From the NCBI RefSeq assembly GCF_000379685.1, contig NZ_KB903252.1, positions 216,434-280,433 of the forward strand: 64,000 bases of DNA. Direction: 5' to 3'. The notes below the pieces were generated by a model. That model ran no database searches. It was not told where the DNA came from and worked only from the letters and a program-made list of their open reading frames with translations. Source of the stretch: Catelliglobosispora koreensis DSM 44566 (GTDB lineage Bacteria; Actinomycetota; Actinomycetes; Mycobacteriales; Micromonosporaceae). A program made the position numbers and the translations under genes. Shown here piece by piece: positions 17,136 to 24,320 of this stretch. Positions within the stretch are counted from its first letter, which is position 1. The number at the start of each line of letters is the position of its first letter.

Positions 17136-17159
17136 TCGAACTAATGTTCTAGTTAGTTC
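17136..17159. promoter_or_regulatory. LexA-like SOS box with overlapping inverted repeat
   Basis: 17136-17151 reads TCGAACTAATGTTCTA, 11 of 12 fixed positions of the actinobacterial LexA box TCGAAC-N4-GTTCGA. A second inverted repeat, GAACTAA (17138-17144) with TTAGTTC (17153-17159), overlaps it. It lies in the 337-base divergent gap between the VOC operon and the HEPN gene. TAATGT (17143-17148) could be a -10 box for the plus strand. Confidence 0.5.
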
Positions 17160-17297
17160 TTCGGACGTGTGTTCGATCATCGGGTGAGAGAACGCGCTGC
17201 CGGGTGAACCAGCCAACAACAGCATCAAAGGTCTCCGGGGGGAGCGATTCGCGGCGCAAAACCCTGGAAGCGGTGGTCGCAACACCGCACTACGGGA

Positions 17298-17338
17298 CGT
17301 CAGCTTTCTGCCCACGACCCCCGGGCAGAAAGCTGACG
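17298..17338 (+). promoter_or_regulatory. Perfect 16-bp hairpin in the HEPN gene leader
   Basis: CGTCAGCTTTCTGCCC (17298-17313) is followed by a 9-base loop and its exact complement (17323-17338), 39 bases before the ATG at 17378. No U-run follows, so it looks more like a leader structure (attenuator, processing site or protein-binding hairpin) than a simple terminator. The gap 17041-17377 otherwise holds only the LexA-like box. Confidence 0.7.
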
Positions 17339-17377
17339 CACCCGGCTTTAAGCCGCACACACGAGGGAGCACCACCA

Positions 17378-17782
17378 ATGTCAGCTGCGATTCTGGTTCC
17401 AGCTCACGCTCTCCCGCACCGAACTCCCCTTGAGCTGCTTGTCATAGCCCGTCGCGGTCTCGTCGAGGCGCGCACGACCGACTCTTACGCACAGAGCTAC
17501 GCCACGGCCCACCTGGCCGCGCTGCGCGCGGCTGCCGCCGTGCTCGCCTACCGCGCCCGCCCCGCGGCACAGGGCCGCAGACGCATCACCAGCGTCTGGG
17601 TCCTGTTAACGATGGTCGCGCCGGAGTTAAGCGACTGGGCGGCCTTCTTCGCCGCTGGCGCGGCGAAACGTTCCGCCGCCGAGTCCGGCATCGCCGTGGT
17701 GACGGCTGAGGAAGCCGACCACCTGATCCTGCACGCGGCCCGCTTCATCGAGCTGGTGCAGGAACTCCTCGGACTGTCCTAA
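17378..17782 (+). CDS. SAV_6107-type HEPN-domain protein
   Basis: A 134-residue all-helical protein matching, from memory, the actinobacterial SAV_6107 HEPN family: PLELLVIARRGLVEARTTDS, YATAHLAALRAAAAVLAYRARP, SVWVLLTMVAPEL, then an ADHLILHAARFIELVQELL C-terminal helix. HEPN domains are often RNases or nucleotide-binding helpers in stress and defence. The catalytic RxxxxxH of RNase HEPNs is not clearly present, so activity is uncertain. GAGGGAG precedes the ATG. A LexA-like box and a long hairpin lie upstream, and a strong terminator follows. Confidence 0.8.
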   Translation: MSAAILVPAHALPHRTPLELLVIARRGLVEARTTDSYAQSYATAHLAALRAAAAVLAYRARPAAQGRRRITSVWVLLTMVAPELSDWAAFFAAGAAKRSAAESGIAVVTAEEADHLILHAARFIELVQELLGLS

Positions 17783-17809
17783 CGAGACCTATTACATAAC
17801 TCCACCGCC

Positions 17810-17847
17810 GAAGCCTGGGCCGCGCCGCAGTCACGCGCCCAGGCTTC
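17810..17847 (+). terminator. Terminator after HEPN gene
   Basis: GAAGCCTGGGC (17810-17820) pairs perfectly with GCCCAGGCTTC (17837-17847), 28 bases after the HEPN stop. Confidence 0.75.
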
Positions 17848-18007
17848 CTCCTTGCGCGCCCTCGCTCCCTTCCTTTTCCCGCGCGCCCCGTGGCCGCATT
17901 GCGCTTGCTGGGAGGCGACCTGGGGCGGGTGAGTCCACATTGGGCGGTTCGTGGCGTTCGGCCTCCTAGCAGCGATGGCGTTCGATGAGATTTGGATCGT
18001 GACTCCT

Positions 18008-18068
18008 GATCCACAGCCCGACAGGGTGATCAACAGGCAGTTTGACACGCCTTTTTGGGATGTGGATC
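18008..18068. repeat. Palindromic intergenic element, copy 1 (degenerate)
   Basis: A 61-bp unit starting GATCCACAGCCC and ending GGGATGTGGATC, with a degenerate inner pair (GGTGATCAA / TTTGACACG). It aligns over its whole length with copies 2 and 3. It lies in the 690-base spacer 17783-18472, which holds two element copies, half copies (18143-18160) and tandem repeats but no convincing gene. Confidence 0.7.
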
Positions 18069-18161
18069 ACTTCGCAAGATCACGCGGGTCTGTCGAAGTC
18101 CATATTGGACGGCTGTCGGGCGCCGATCGGACGCTTCATCGTGATCCACAGCCCTTGACGA

Positions 18162-18223
18162 GATCCACAGCCCACCAGACGTGATCAAACTGCCTTTTGA
18201 TCACGTCCCCAGGGATGTGGATC
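18162..18223. repeat. Palindromic intergenic element, copy 2
   Basis: A 62-bp unit: GATCCACAGCCC, GACGTGATCAAA, short spacer, TTTGATCACGTC, GGGATGTGGATC. Its inner 12-bp arms pair perfectly and its outer arms nearly so. A half copy precedes it at 18143-18160. Same length and layout as copy 3 at 46984-47045. Confidence 0.8.
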
Positions 18224-18240
18224 ACCGGGAAGGAAGCGCG

Positions 18241-18310
18241 GCGGGCGGGCAGGAGCGGGCGGGCAGAAGCGGGCGGGCAGAAGCGGGCGGGCAGAAGCGG
18301 GCGGGCAGGA
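18241..18310 (+). repeat. Five 14-bp tandem repeats (GCGGGCGGGCAGAA)
   Basis: Five head-to-tail copies of GCGGGCGGGCAGRA, 18 bases after palindromic element copy 2. The runs of G are regularly spaced and could fold as a G-quadruplex. Spacers are only about 4 bases, so this is not a CRISPR array. Confidence 0.9.
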
Positions 18311-18472
18311 GGTGGCGGGTGGCGATTTGGGACACCAACGGCCGCGAGCGGAGGCCGGAGGCGAGGGGCTTGGCTAGACTGATCAGCAGCGAAGCCCGTG
18401 CGATAGGGCTCCCCTCCGGACGAGATGCGCCGTACCCGGCCCGATAAGACGACGCGCTACCGGAGGTGTGTC

Positions 18473-18730
18473 ATGGGCCAGGTCGTTCAGGTCGCTGGGT
18501 CTTTGCTTGTGCTCGCGGGATTCGCGTTGTCGCAGTGGGGTGTGCTGAACCCGAAATCGCTCGTCTATCTCGTGCTCAATGCTGTCGGCTCGGCCGTGCT
18601 GGCTGTCGACGCGTTCCTGGGGCAGCAGTGGGGATTCCTACTGCTCGAAGGAGTGTGGGCGATCGTGTCCGTCCTCGGGCTTGCCCAAGTATTGAGACCA
18701 CGTAAGGGGCAGACTTCAGAGCAGTCCTAA
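18473..18730 (+). CDS. Small membrane protein (CBU_0592-like)
   Basis: 85 residues with about three hydrophobic helices and the motifs QVAGSLLVLAGFALSQWG, YLVLNAVGSAVLAVDAFLGQQWGFLLLEGVW and SVLGLAQVLR. This matches a small membrane-protein family (CBU_0592) of unknown function. ATG at 18473 has CGGAGG upstream; further upstream the open frame runs into repeats. The EamA gene starts 20 bases later. Confidence 0.8.
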   Translation: MGQVVQVAGSLLVLAGFALSQWGVLNPKSLVYLVLNAVGSAVLAVDAFLGQQWGFLLLEGVWAIVSVLGLAQVLRPRKGQTSEQS

Positions 18731-18750
18731 CAAACAAGTAGCATGAGCGG

Positions 18751-19743
18751 GTGCCGATCCGTCCCCGCCCTGCCCTTGGCGTCGTCATGGTGATCATGGC
18801 CGCGTTCTTCTTCTCCGTCAACGGAAGCGTGGCCAAGACGATCCTGCGTGCGGGCATTCCGGCAGCGGATCTGACGACGTTCCGCGCGCTTGGTGCGGCG
18901 GTTGGGTTGTTCGTGATCGGTGCGCTCGTCAGGCCGGGCATCAAGCGGTTCCGGATCACCGGCAAAGAGGTGCCGCTGCTGCTCGTTTATGGACTGACCG
19001 GCTTCTTCGCCGTGCCGATCCTGTATTTCGTTGCTATTTCCCGGCTTCCGGTCGGCATTGGGCTGTTGTTCGAGTTCACGGCACCGTTGTTCGTGGCGCT
19101 TTGGGCCCGGTTCGGCCAGCGGCAGCAGGTGCGCGGGCGCCTTTGGGTGGGCTTCGCGCTCAGTTTGGCGGGCCTCGCCGTCGTCGCCGAGGTGTGGGGC
19201 GACATTCACCTCGACACGCTTGGCGTCGCCGCGGCCCTGCTCTCGGCAGTATTACTCGCGATCTATTTTGTGCTCGGGGCAAAGGGCGCGACCAGCCGTG
19301 ACACGATTTCGCTGACCGGGTTCGCGTTCGTGATCTCAGCAGCCGCAGGGTTCCTGACCAAGGCCGTGACCGGGCAACTGCCCGACTGGAGCGTTTTGAG
19401 CCAGGACACGCCCGGTGGCGTGCCGATCTATCTGCTTTGCGCCTACCTGATCATCCTCGGAACGATCGTTCCCTATTCGCTTGTCGTCGCCGGATTCCAT
19501 CACTTGCCTGCTACCAGCGTCGGGATCTTGGGCATGACGGAGCCTGTCATGGCGGCAGCTGTGGCGTGGGTGGCCCTAGGCGAGCAGCTCAACACGGCAC
19601 AACTCGCCGGCGGGGCGATCCTGCTCGTAGGAGTGGTATTAGCCGAGACGGCACGGGTGAGTGTCGGGCAGAATGAGCCGCATGCTCCAGCCGAAAGCGC
19701 CAGTGCATCCGAACGTGACCGCAGTCCAGCAGCGACTGGCTGA
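18751..19743 (+). CDS. EamA/DMT-family transporter
   Basis: A 330-residue ten-helix drug/metabolite exporter made of two EamA repeats (first from about residue 8, second from about 155). The last repeat has the usual LGMTEPVMAAAVAWVALGEQL. Such proteins export amino acids, nucleobases or other metabolites; the substrate is unknown. The GTG start is probably leaderless (TAGCAT at 18739-18744, six bases upstream). The hydrophilic C-terminal tail overlaps the start of the YbaK-like gene in another frame, so the following three genes form an overlapping run. Confidence 0.9.
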   Translation: MPIRPRPALGVVMVIMAAFFFSVNGSVAKTILRAGIPAADLTTFRALGAAVGLFVIGALVRPGIKRFRITGKEVPLLLVYGLTGFFAVPILYFVAISRLPVGIGLLFEFTAPLFVALWARFGQRQQVRGRLWVGFALSLAGLAVVAEVWGDIHLDTLGVAAALLSAVLLAIYFVLGAKGATSRDTISLTGFAFVISAAAGFLTKAVTGQLPDWSVLSQDTPGGVPIYLLCAYLIILGTIVPYSLVVAGFHHLPATSVGILGMTEPVMAAAVAWVALGEQLNTAQLAGGAILLVGVVLAETARVSVGQNEPHAPAESASASERDRSPAATG

Positions 19744-20167
19744 AGCGGGCGTCGAAAGCACCGTCGTCATCCTCGACGAAGGTGTGCACACGGCCGCCGC
19801 GGCTGCCGCCGCGCTCAACGTCGAGGTCGGGCAGATCGCCAACTCGCTGATCTTCGAGGTCGCTGGCGAACCGTTGCTGGTGCTGACCTCGGGCGCTCAC
19901 CGCGTCGACACGGCAAAAGTGGCCACTGCCATCGGCGCGGCCAAGCTGAAGCGGGCCACGCCGGAGTTTGTCAAAGAGCACACGGGACAGCCGATTGGCG
20001 GTGTCGCACCCATCGGCCATCGACAGCCCATCAAGACATTGATTGACGCCGAATTAAGCAAGTTTGACGTCATCTGGGCGGCCGGAGGCGTACCAGCCGC
20101 GGTGTTTGAAATCTCTTATGAAGAGCTGCGCAAGCTGACCGATGCCATCGAGGTGGAGGTGGCATGA
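19673..20167 (+). CDS. YbaK/EbsC-family aminoacyl-tRNA deacylase
   Basis: About 164 residues of the YbaK fold: HPNVTAVQQRLAEAG, AAAAALNVEVGQIANSLIFEV with the conserved small-residue pocket, PLLVLTSGAHRVD, GGVAPIGH and VPAAVFEIS. Homologues hydrolyse mischarged Cys-tRNA(Pro) or related aminoacyl-tRNAs; which substrate applies here cannot be told. Start could be ATG at 19673 or 19682; either overlaps the EamA gene. The stop overlaps the next ATG (ATGA). Confidence 0.87.
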   Translation: MSRMLQPKAPVHPNVTAVQQRLAEAGVESTVVILDEGVHTAAAAAAALNVEVGQIANSLIFEVAGEPLLVLTSGAHRVDTAKVATAIGAAKLKRATPEFVKEHTGQPIGGVAPIGHRQPIKTLIDAELSKFDVIWAAGGVPAAVFEISYEELRKLTDAIEVEVA

Positions 20168-20712
20168 GGCTAGTGCGGTGGGCGCCATCCGATCTGGCGC
20201 GCCGCATGGAGGACGTCCTCGTGGTGTTTGGCGAGGCGATGTCCTATGACCGCCAAATGCTTGAGGTGAGAAGGGGTTACATCACCACTCACCTGCGCCG
20301 GCCACAGTTTCGGGCGGTGGCGACGCTTGACGACGACGATTCGCTCGTTGGCTTCGGCTATGGCTACCTCTCACAGCAGGGGCAGTGGTGGCATGAACAG
20401 GTGCGCGACGCGCTGACCGAAGACGACCGCCAACGGTGGCTCGCCTTGGCGTTCGAGATCGTCGAACTGCACGTTCACCCGCGCTCTCAAGGCAAAGGGC
20501 TAGGCGAGGCCCAGCTGCGCCAACTGCTCGCCGACGCACCGGGGCGTGTCGCCTTACTGTCCACACCGGAGGCTGACGAGACGGCGTCCCGGGCATGGCG
20601 GTTGTACCGGCGAAATGGTTTCTCCGACGTCGTAAGGCACCTGATCTTTCCCGGCGATCCGCGCCCGTTCGCGGTGCTGGGGCGGGATCTGCCTATGCCA
20701 GCACCTTCTTGA
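20164..20712 (+). CDS. GNAT-family N-acetyltransferase
   Basis: 182 residues. The acetyl-CoA-binding motif A is visible as VELHVHPRSQGKGLGEAQLRQLL (Q-x-x-G-x-G), and the C-terminal region RAWRLYRRNGFSD is the usual motif B. Substrate unknown. Translationally coupled to the YbaK-like gene by ATGA overlap. It ends 20 bases inside the convergent phosphotransferase-like gene. Confidence 0.87.
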   Translation: MRLVRWAPSDLARRMEDVLVVFGEAMSYDRQMLEVRRGYITTHLRRPQFRAVATLDDDDSLVGFGYGYLSQQGQWWHEQVRDALTEDDRQRWLALAFEIVELHVHPRSQGKGLGEAQLRQLLADAPGRVALLSTPEADETASRAWRLYRRNGFSDVVRHLIFPGDPRPFAVLGRDLPMPAPS

Positions 20713-21370
20713 CGATCGCCAGCAGCTGGAAGACGCCGACGAGAGCCAGCGCGATCCAGATCAGCACGATGAGCGTCACGATGCCGGCCGCCAGGTCAGC
20801 GCCCACGGGAGCCGCGATCGCGGCTAGCAGGAACGCGGCGATCGTGAGCCAGATCCGCGACGGGCGGTCGCCGACAGTCGCCGTGGCGATGGCGCGCATC
20901 GAGGCGCCGCCAGCCCGGGCCCTAATGTATTCCTGCGCCCAAACCAAAGCGGCACAAGCAAAAATCAAGCCCGGTCTGACCCCGAGCGTACTCAGTGCCG
21001 CTAACCAGGCGACCTCAGCGAGCCGTTCCACTATGGACTGATAAAACGCCCCAAGGCGGGACATCGCTCCCTTGAAGACAGTCAAGCTTCCACTGACCGC
21101 GTCGGCGAAAAGGCTTGCTATCAAAGCGATCGCGGCCAGAGCTGGCCACGGCCCGCCCTGCATCGCGAGCAGCGGGACGGCCAGCGACAGCATGGCCGAG
21201 ATGATCATCAATGAGGCCGGGCGGACGCCGAGCCGGGCTAGCACGCCACCGGTTTTGTAACCGAAGTGGAGCACGGCCCGGGTCGCGGCCGGGGCTTGCC
21301 GCATGTCGTATCCATCGTGTGACCTGGCCCAGCCTGAGACGAATTCGTCCCAGGTCAGTGACATCGGCAA
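20693..21370 (-). CDS. CDP-alcohol phosphatidyltransferase-like protein, catalytic motif lost
   Basis: 225 residues with about six hydrophobic helices. The region FADAVSGSLTVF...RLGAFYQSIVE lines up with the family motif DxxDGxxAR...GxxxDxxxD, but only the first Asp (residue 90) and the glycines remain. The second Asp is Ser93, the AR pair is TV, and the last two Asps are Gln111 and Glu115. A normal transferase reaction is therefore unlikely. TTG at 21370 has GGGAG at good spacing; ATG at 21364 is the alternative. It lies downstream of metF on the same strand, 14 bases away, and may be co-transcribed. Confidence 0.75.
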   Translation of the reverse strand: MPMSLTWDEFVSGWARSHDGYDMRQAPAATRAVLHFGYKTGGVLARLGVRPASLMIISAMLSLAVPLLAMQGGPWPALAAIALIASLFADAVSGSLTVFKGAMSRLGAFYQSIVERLAEVAWLAALSTLGVRPGLIFACAALVWAQEYIRARAGGASMRAIATATVGDRPSRIWLTIAAFLLAAIAAPVGADLAAGIVTLIVLIWIALALVGVFQLLAIVKKVLA

Positions 21371-21384
21371 GTGTTACTCCCTCA

Positions 21385-22305
21385 TCAGGCAGCGGCACCC
21401 ACCGCGGCCAAATTCTGCCAAACCTGACGGGTGGCGGTTGAGCTGTTGAGGGTGATGAAGTGCAGGCCAGGGGCACCTTCAGCGAGCAGGCGCGCGCCGA
21501 ACTCGGTCGCGACCTCCACGCCGATGGCACGGACCGCTTGTTTGTCGTCGGCCACGGCACGCAGCCGTTCGGCGAGCTTCTCGGGGAACTTGGCGCCGCT
21601 GAGGATGGACATCCGCTCGATCTGGCTGACGTTGGTCACCGGCATGACGCCGGGGATGATCGGCACGTCACAACCTTGCGCCGCACTGGCGTCGCGCAGG
21701 CGGGCCCAGTCTTCCCAGTTGAAGAAGAACTGCGTGATCGCGAAATCGGCTCCGGCACGGCACTTCTGCGTGAAGTAGCGGACCTCGGAATCAAAGTCGG
21801 CCGAGCGCGGGTGCTTCTCGGGGAAGGCGGCGACCGCGACGCAGTAGTCGCCGCTGCGCTTGACGAGGGCGACGAGCTCATCGGCGTGCAACAGACCATC
21901 GGGGTGCTTGATCCACTCACCTTGCGGATCGCCCGGCGGGTCGCCGCGGACCAGCAGCATGTTGCGGATCCCCGCGTCGGAGTAGCGCCCGATGACATGG
22001 CGCAGCTCGTTGACCGAGTGGTTGACCGCCGTGAGGTGGGCCATAGGCAGCAACGTCGTCTCAGTCGCTATGCGTTCGGTGACCGACACGGTCGTGTCGC
22101 GGGTCGTCCCGCCAGCGCCGTAGGTGATCGACACGAAGTCCGGGCGCAGCGGTTCCAGCTCACGGATGGTGGTCCATAAGCGCTGGTCCTGCTCCGGCGT
22201 CCGCGGAGGGAAAAACTCGAACGAGAAGGTAGGCCGGCCCGAGCGCAGCAAATCACTGATGCGTGGACGTGGACCTGGCATCGTCGAGGGGGCGAGTCCG
22301 GTCAC
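21385..22305 (-). CDS. metF: 5,10-methylenetetrahydrofolate reductase
   Basis: 306 residues of the FAD-dependent MetF barrel, reducing 5,10-methylene-THF to 5-methyl-THF for methionine synthesis. Visible motifs are [12 protein letters not shown] with the catalytic Glu, [31 protein letters not shown] and ITQFFFNWE. Length is normal. The GTG start at 22305 is probably leaderless (TAGAGT six bases upstream). Homologues lie at the same place beside the polyprenyl synthase in related genomes. Confidence 0.95.
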   Translation of the reverse strand: MTGLAPSTMPGPRPRISDLLRSGRPTFSFEFFPPRTPEQDQRLWTTIRELEPLRPDFVSITYGAGGTTRDTTVSVTERIATETTLLPMAHLTAVNHSVNELRHVIGRYSDAGIRNMLLVRGDPPGDPQGEWIKHPDGLLHADELVALVKRSGDYCVAVAAFPEKHPRSADFDSEVRYFTQKCRAGADFAITQFFFNWEDWARLRDASAAQGCDVPIIPGVMPVTNVSQIERMSILSGAKFPEKLAERLRAVADDKQAVRAIGVEVATEFGARLLAEGAPGLHFITLNSSTATRQVWQNLAAVGAAA

Positions 22306-22343
22306 CCCCTGACTCTATCGGCCAGCCAGGTAAAACGCATGGA

Positions 22344-22438
22344 GCACCGGTGGAGGCGCGTCCCGCGTCGTACCGGTGCGATAGAAATGTCGCAGGCGCC
22401 CTGGGGTCAGCGCCGGCCAGCGCCGCGTGCCGCTGGCC
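22344..22438 (+). promoter_or_regulatory. Two hairpins upstream of a small HTH gene
   Basis: GCACCGGT (22344-22351) pairs with ACCGGTGC (22372-22379), and GGCCAGCG (22415-22422) with CGCTGGCC (22431-22438). Both lie between the metF start and the small HTH gene, so a structured leader is possible. No known riboswitch consensus was recognised. Confidence 0.35.
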
Positions 22439-22471
22439 CGGATAGCACCCATGCAGTGCGGAGGGCGGCCC

Positions 22472-22696
22472 ATGCCTGATCAGTCCAGCCTCGGGCACCG
22501 GCTGGCCCGCCTGCGGCGCCGCCGTGGGCTCAGCCAGCAGCAGCTCGCCGACCGTCTGTGCGCGGCCGCTGGCACAGCGACCATCAGCCGCAACGAGATC
22601 TCCCGCTGGGAACGCGGCGTTCGCGTGCCCAGCGGTGCTTGGCTGACCCTCCTGTCGCAGGTGCTGGGCGCCGCGCTGGGGCCGCCCGGCCCGTAG
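22472..22696 (+). CDS. Small XRE-type helix-turn-helix protein
   Basis: 74 residues, essentially one Cro/C1-type HTH: LGHRLARLRRRRGLSQQQLADRL, ISRNEISRWERGVRVPS, LTLLSQVLGAAL. DNA-binding regulator of unknown target. ATG at 22472 has GGAGG seven bases upstream, and in-frame ATG 22451 is an alternative. No partner domain is fused. It lies between divergent metF and the polyprenyl synthase gene; a role as a local regulator is inferred only from position. Confidence 0.75.
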   Translation: MPDQSSLGHRLARLRRRRGLSQQQLADRLCAAAGTATISRNEISRWERGVRVPSGAWLTLLSQVLGAALGPPGP

Positions 22697-22824
22697 CGCT
22701 CGGTAGCGATCGACTACGTTCTAAAGCCATGACCGACGGCTTGCCGGAGGTCATCGTGAGTCCGGTTGCTGAGCCGTGCGTGGCCCGCGACCGCGCGACT
22801 CACGTATGGCAGGAGGAGACACGT

Positions 22825-23889
22825 ATGTCCGACCGGGCTCGCGCTGAACTTCGCGAACGGGTGCAGCACGCACTCACGGGTTACCTGGACAGCCAGCGCC
22901 AGCACATGGCGACTGTTGACGGATCTTTGTCGCCTCTGGCCGACGCGGCCGAGGCGTTCGTGCTCGGTGGGGGCAAGCGATTGCGGCCCGCGTTCGCCTA
23001 CTGGGGCTTCATTGGGGCGGGTGGCCAGGACTGCGACGAGGTCATCACCGCGGTGTCCACATTGGAGCTAATCCAGGCCGGCGCTCTGATCCACGACGAC
23101 TTGATGGACGCGTCCGACACCCGGCGCGGGGTGCCCTCGGTGCACCGCCGGTTCGAAAGCCTGCACCGGGAACGGTTCTGGAGCGGCCCGCCGAGCCAAT
23201 TCGGCCTCGCTGGGGCGATCCTGCTCGGCGACGTCTGCCTCGTCTGGGCCGACGATTTGCTCGACCGCTGTGGCCTCGACGCCGTGACCATCGCCGCCGC
23301 GCGTCCCGTGTTCAACCTCATGCGCATCGAGGTCATGCTCGGGCAGTACCTAGACGTGCAGTCCCAGGCCGCCGCCGAGACCTCGGCCGAGCGCGCCAGC
23401 CTTGTCGCCAAGTTCAAGTCCGCTAAGTACACGGTGGAGCATCCGCTGCTGTTCGGCGGGGCTCTCGCCGGGGCTGCTCCCTCGCTAAACGAGGCCTACT
23501 CCGCGTTTGGGCTTCCGCTCGGGGAGGCCTTCCAGCTGCGTGACGACGTCCTAGGCGTCTTCGGCGACCCGGTCACGACAGGGAAACCAGCGGGCGATGA
23601 CCTGCGCGAAGGCAAGCGGACCTACATCGTGGCGGCCGCGATGGAGGCCAGCTCACCTGACGGACGGCACCTGCTGGAGAAGTCGCTGGGCGACCCGAAG
23701 CTCGACGAGGCCACCGTCGACCAGTTGCGCGAAGTCATCGTCCAAAGTGGAGCCCTCGATCGCACCGAGGCACGCATAGCTGAGCTAACCGCAGCGGCAT
23801 TGGAAGCACTCGACGCCGTCACGCTCGCGGGCGGCGCGTCAGAAGCGTTGCGGGAACTAGCGTCTGCCGCCGTTCACCGCAGCACCTGA
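22825..23889 (+). CDS. idsA: Polyprenyl (geranylgeranyl-type) diphosphate synthase
   Basis: A 354-residue trans-prenyltransferase that elongates isoprenoid diphosphates. Motifs are GGGKRLRP (48-55), first Asp-rich motif DDLMD (91-95) and second DDVLGVFGDP. Length and position match the Rv2173 (idsA2) type. ATG at 22825 has GGAGGAG upstream. An upstream in-frame ATG at 22729 follows TACGTT by eight bases and could be a leaderless start adding 32 residues; conserved sequence begins only after 22825. Its product may supply the polyprenol carriers used by the mannosyltransferase encoded nearby. Confidence 0.92.
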   Translation: MSDRARAELRERVQHALTGYLDSQRQHMATVDGSLSPLADAAEAFVLGGGKRLRPAFAYWGFIGAGGQDCDEVITAVSTLELIQAGALIHDDLMDASDTRRGVPSVHRRFESLHRERFWSGPPSQFGLAGAILLGDVCLVWADDLLDRCGLDAVTIAAARPVFNLMRIEVMLGQYLDVQSQAAAETSAERASLVAKFKSAKYTVEHPLLFGGALAGAAPSLNEAYSAFGLPLGEAFQLRDDVLGVFGDPVTTGKPAGDDLREGKRTYIVAAAMEASSPDGRHLLEKSLGDPKLDEATVDQLREVIVQSGALDRTEARIAELTAAALEALDAVTLAGGASEALRELASAAVHRST

Positions 23890-24290
23890 CGAAACGACTC
23901 GTAGTGGTCGCTGGTGTAGTACACGTCGCCATCCTGTCCCTTGACGATCCGTCTGGCTCCGCGATCTCGTGATCCCGGGGTGACCACGGTGTATTCGCGG
24001 TAGTAACCGCGGGGCTTCTGCGGCAGCAGCCTTTCGTTGTTCCCGAAGACCGAACCATCTTTTTCATACTTGTACGGTCCACCGGCGTCGACAAGCCGAA
24101 GCGTCTCGTGTGCCTCCTTAGGCAGTTCGCTCGCCTTGACGGTGGGAAGCCCTGAGACAGGGGTGCTGACGCTCGCGGGCGTCTGCGGCTGACTATCCGT
24201 CATGGACCGTCGCGCGAGGAACCCGGCGACGGCCACCAGGCCGACGACCAGGACGGCGATGCCGGCGAGGAGGGTGTAACGACGCGTCAC
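23874..24290 (-). CDS. Membrane-anchored guanyl-specific ribonuclease (barnase/RNase Sa fold)
   Basis: About 138 residues: short basic start TRR, one hydrophobic helix (YTLLAGIAVLVVGLVAVAGF), then a Pro/Ser/Thr linker and a microbial RNase domain (LPKEAHETLRLVDAGGPY, VFGNNERLLPQ, YYREYTVVTPG, DGDVYYTSDHYESF). Probable catalytic Glu, Arg and His are in YREYT, RDRGARR and SDHYESF. It would act outside the membrane on RNA. No barstar-like inhibitor is adjacent. GTG at 24290 fits a leaderless start (TAAGGT seven bases upstream); ATG 24314 is the alternative. It overlaps the convergent idsA gene by 16 bases. Confidence 0.83.
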   Translation of the reverse strand: MTRRYTLLAGIAVLVVGLVAVAGFLARRSMTDSQPQTPASVSTPVSGLPTVKASELPKEAHETLRLVDAGGPYKYEKDGSVFGNNERLLPQKPRGYYREYTVVTPGSRDRGARRIVKGQDGDVYYTSDHYESFRQVLR

Positions 24291-24320
24291 CAGGAGAACC
24301 TTACCGACTAGCATCGACCC

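Noticed and set aside
17160-17377. A riboswitch in the HEPN leader
   Set aside because: I compared the leader with remembered c-di-AMP, cobalamin and mini-ykkC patterns and found no consistent match; only the long hairpin is supported.
17204-17377. Upstream extension of the HEPN protein to a GTG/ATG near 17204
   Set aside because: The extension is poorly coding, contains the perfect hairpin, and the ATG at 17378 has a good ribosome site.
18241-18310. Possible CRISPR array
   Set aside because: Repeat unit is 14 bp with no distinct spacers, and no cas genes are present; it is a simple tandem repeat.
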